64,000 nucleotides of DNA from Axinella damicornis. Lineage: Eukaryota; Porifera; Demospongiae; Axinellida; Axinellidae. Shown here one piece after another: positions 61,866 to 64,000 of the stretch. A program made the position numbers and the translations under genes. Where the stretch lies: positions 9,538,603 through 9,602,602 of the forward strand of contig OZ007511.1 of NCBI GenBank assembly GCA_963931865.1, read 5' to 3'. Position 1 is the stretch's first letter. Each line of letters opens with the position of its first letter. The notes below the pieces were generated by a model that saw only the letters and a list, made by a program, of their open reading frames with translations, did not search any database and was not told where the DNA came from.

Positions 61866-64000
61866 CTTATATGCTTGAGTCAGTTTTATCATTAGCATGG
61901 CACAAAATTTTGTTATAAAAATATGCAATTCCACAACATGGTTAAACGGCCATAATTTGTTATAGGATTGTTAATAAATTCATTGAACAAAATAGTGGAG
62001 AAACATCATCTGTTCATACCATTGTGTTACGTTTCTGGCACTGCATGGAGTGCCAATCAGATGTGTGTCATTGATCTATTACAGATCCCTGTGGATGTAT
62101 AATTCCCAACAGAATTGCATTCAGGTTAGCTTTTTATGAGGCTGCTTGAATTAATGTTTACCAATAGCACAATCAGGTGGCCTCCCCACTTATGTGCATC
62201 ATCTGTAATGTATGTAGATACTTCAGTTGTGCTGCATGTATATGGTGCATGGCATATTCTTCAGCATGAAATCCCCAAATGAAAGTGCATCTCCATGCAT
62301 GTTCCCAAGTCACACTTCTTAAAGTGCAGGAAATAAAATAGAGTGCTCCCTTGCATATAGCCAGGGACATGTGCCATTGACTTGAATGCCTAATGTTTTA
62401 TATCATGCCAAAAACACTGCTCCACTAAAGTAGGTGAAGTGAGCAAAGCTATATATATTTACGTCCAGTTACCAAGGCAACACCGGGAGAGAGATAGGTA
62501 GGTGACTTTGACTTTCCAATGTGCTGCCTAGGTAGCTAATATACACCATGGTAATATTATGTGAAGTAACTGGCATTATATTTTCATGAGGACAGATCTG
62601 TCCCTTCAGATCTTCTGTTGAAAATGGAAATCATCCTTCATGCTTGTTTAGCTACCTATTGGTTAAGCAAGTCAACTAGTAGTCTCATGACCATATGTCA
62701 GTGGAATGGACGTATGCCTCAATGTTATCTAAAACTGAAAGAGTTTAGTTTTTGGTTTTAATTAGGTAGAAGTCGCATTGTTTAGTTTAGTTTTAGTTTT
62801 AATTACTAAATCTCAAAAGGGTTAGTAAAGGCTCTTTTAGTTTTAGTAACCACCATTTTTGGGTGATTTTCATTCTAGTTTAGTTGTAGTTTTAATCAAC
62901 AGGCTGAGACAGTCCTCATTTTAGTTTTAGTTTTAATTACTAAAGTGAAATATGCCATACTAAAATGCATTATAGTTTTAGTTTTAGTTAACTAAAACAA
63001 CATTGGTATGCCTAGCTTGACTGAAGTCGAGGTACATTGCATCCACACAGCAATCATTCACCTAGATAATAGCTTTCCTAGAGTACTAGCTATAGCTATC
63101 TAGTGTAGCTATCCCAGCTGTTGTGTCATGCCCAATTGTCCATGGGTGCAATTCAGTTGACAGAGTTTTGTTAATTAATGCTGTACAATTTGGTGACCGT
63201 TCATCATTCACACCACATGCAGCTTATACACTATGAAGCATTGACAGGGCTTCTAGTTGCAAAGCTCAAATAATGGCCAAACAATGTGTTAGCTTTAGAA
63301 GCGAAATCATGCAACAACATGTTAAGGTAGTAAACATGGGTACCGCGATCTCCGAAACCAAGTTGATGGATAAATGGGCAGCATCAAAGCGTACACAAGT
63401 TTCAGCAATACTTTGCATCAAACTGCTCCCTCTGCTTAAAAATGCTCTAAAACTCAATTTTAAGGCCCTCTACGAAACTGAAAATTTGGACCCTCTCCAA
63501 GGCCCCACCCACACTCTGACCCCATCATCAAATACACACACAAAACAGGCCCCAAACTACGGATGGATTTACCACCTGCTCTCCTCACTTGCAGGCTACA
63601 GCCCAAAACTCACTGCCACCCTCAAAAACAGAGGTTTGGCTACCCTAGGCTTTCAAAAAAAATTCCACGCACACCAACTAAAACCGACTGAAGCCAAGGG
63701 CACTCTTCAAAAGGTCAACCTACCCCCTGCAAAACTAGGGATGCTTTTCCACGTTCACCTCTCGGTTACAGAGTTTTGGCCACACATCTACTCCCTCTCA
63801 CCAGCCCACTCCAGCTACCAAACCAGCCAAATTCGGCCTAACACGAAAATGGGCGGGGCCTGTAATGCCGAAAGGTCAACTCTCTAGAGTACCTTGGCCA
63901 GGGAGCTGTCGGATGCTGTTCACTTTCCAGGCTGTTCTTCGGCCACTTCGGCAGACCCACAAACATTCCTGCTCACTCCACCTAGCTATTCACACTCAGA
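61866..64000. repeat. Near-identical duplicate of 27051-29180
   Basis: Few differences by eye over more than 2 kb, including the MITE at 62720-63005 with its GTATGCCT flanks (62712-62719 and 63006-63013). It runs off the window end. Confidence 0.95.
63273..63887 (+). CDS. Hypothetical 204-aa open frame, second copy
   Basis: Same amino-acid sequence as 28440-29054; one silent difference was noted (AATGCTCTAAAAC against AATGCCCTAAAAC). See the first copy for its features; no function assigned. Confidence 0.3.
   Translation: MAKQCVSFRSEIMQQHVKVVNMGTAISETKLMDKWAASKRTQVSAILCIKLLPLLKNALKLNFKALYETENLDPLQGPTHTLTPSSNTHTKQAPNYGWIYHLLSSLAGYSPKLTATLKNRGLATLGFQKKFHAHQLKPTEAKGTLQKVNLPPAKLGMLFHVHLSVTEFWPHIYSLSPAHSSYQTSQIRPNTKMGGACNAERSTL

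Overview
The window looks like a piece of an animal nuclear genome, most likely a sponge (Porifera, probably a demosponge). The evidence is intron-poor but spliced genes, secreted and multi-pass membrane proteins with N-glycosylation sequons, an SH2-domain gene split by introns, and many small DNA-transposon derivatives. The sponge call rests on the large single-exon proteins (beta-helix ectodomain, Cys-rich region, about nine membrane helices), which I associate with large lineage-specific sponge families. That is recall and inference, not a search result.

Layout. 1-16.9 kb is almost gene-free: poly(G) tracts, inverted-repeat (MITE-like) elements, a 36-bp minisatellite (8.08-9.65 kb and satellites around it) broken by two inserted MITEs, a duplicated block (5.4-6.8 and 10.7-12.4 kb), a few unrecognised minus-strand exons, and a 200-N gap at 15164-15363. 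16.9-27.05 kb is copy A of a segmental duplication: a two-exon Cys-rich multi-pass membrane protein (+), a GT61-type glycosyltransferase (-), a two-domain glycosyltransferase broken by one stop codon (-), and a truncated beta-helix receptor gene cut by a Penelope-like retroelement. 29.7-33.6 kb holds an intact beta-helix receptor-like gene (1277 aa). 36.3-46.6 kb has rearranged receptor fragments, a 1.7-1.9 kb direct duplication with a tRNA-like/5S-like SINE candidate, and a minus-strand DAPP1-like SH2 gene carrying a frameshift. 47.1-47.5 kb has a LINE fragment and another receptor fragment. 47.76-58.8 kb is copy B: decayed membrane-protein gene, intact GT61 gene, intact fused glycosyltransferase, intact 1283-aa receptor gene. 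60.3-64 kb carries one more truncated receptor copy and a near-identical repeat of 27.05-29.4 kb.

The two copies have decayed in complementary ways. Copy A keeps the small membrane-protein gene but has lost the fused glycosyltransferase and the receptor; copy B is the reverse. Only the GT61 gene is intact in both. The glycosyltransferases have N-terminal signal anchors and presumably act in the Golgi on secreted or surface glycans; the heavily sequon-rich neighbouring receptors are plausible substrates, but nothing in the sequence proves a functional link. Alternative explanations (two haplotypes joined in one scaffold, assembly errors at homopolymers) cannot be excluded from sequence alone.
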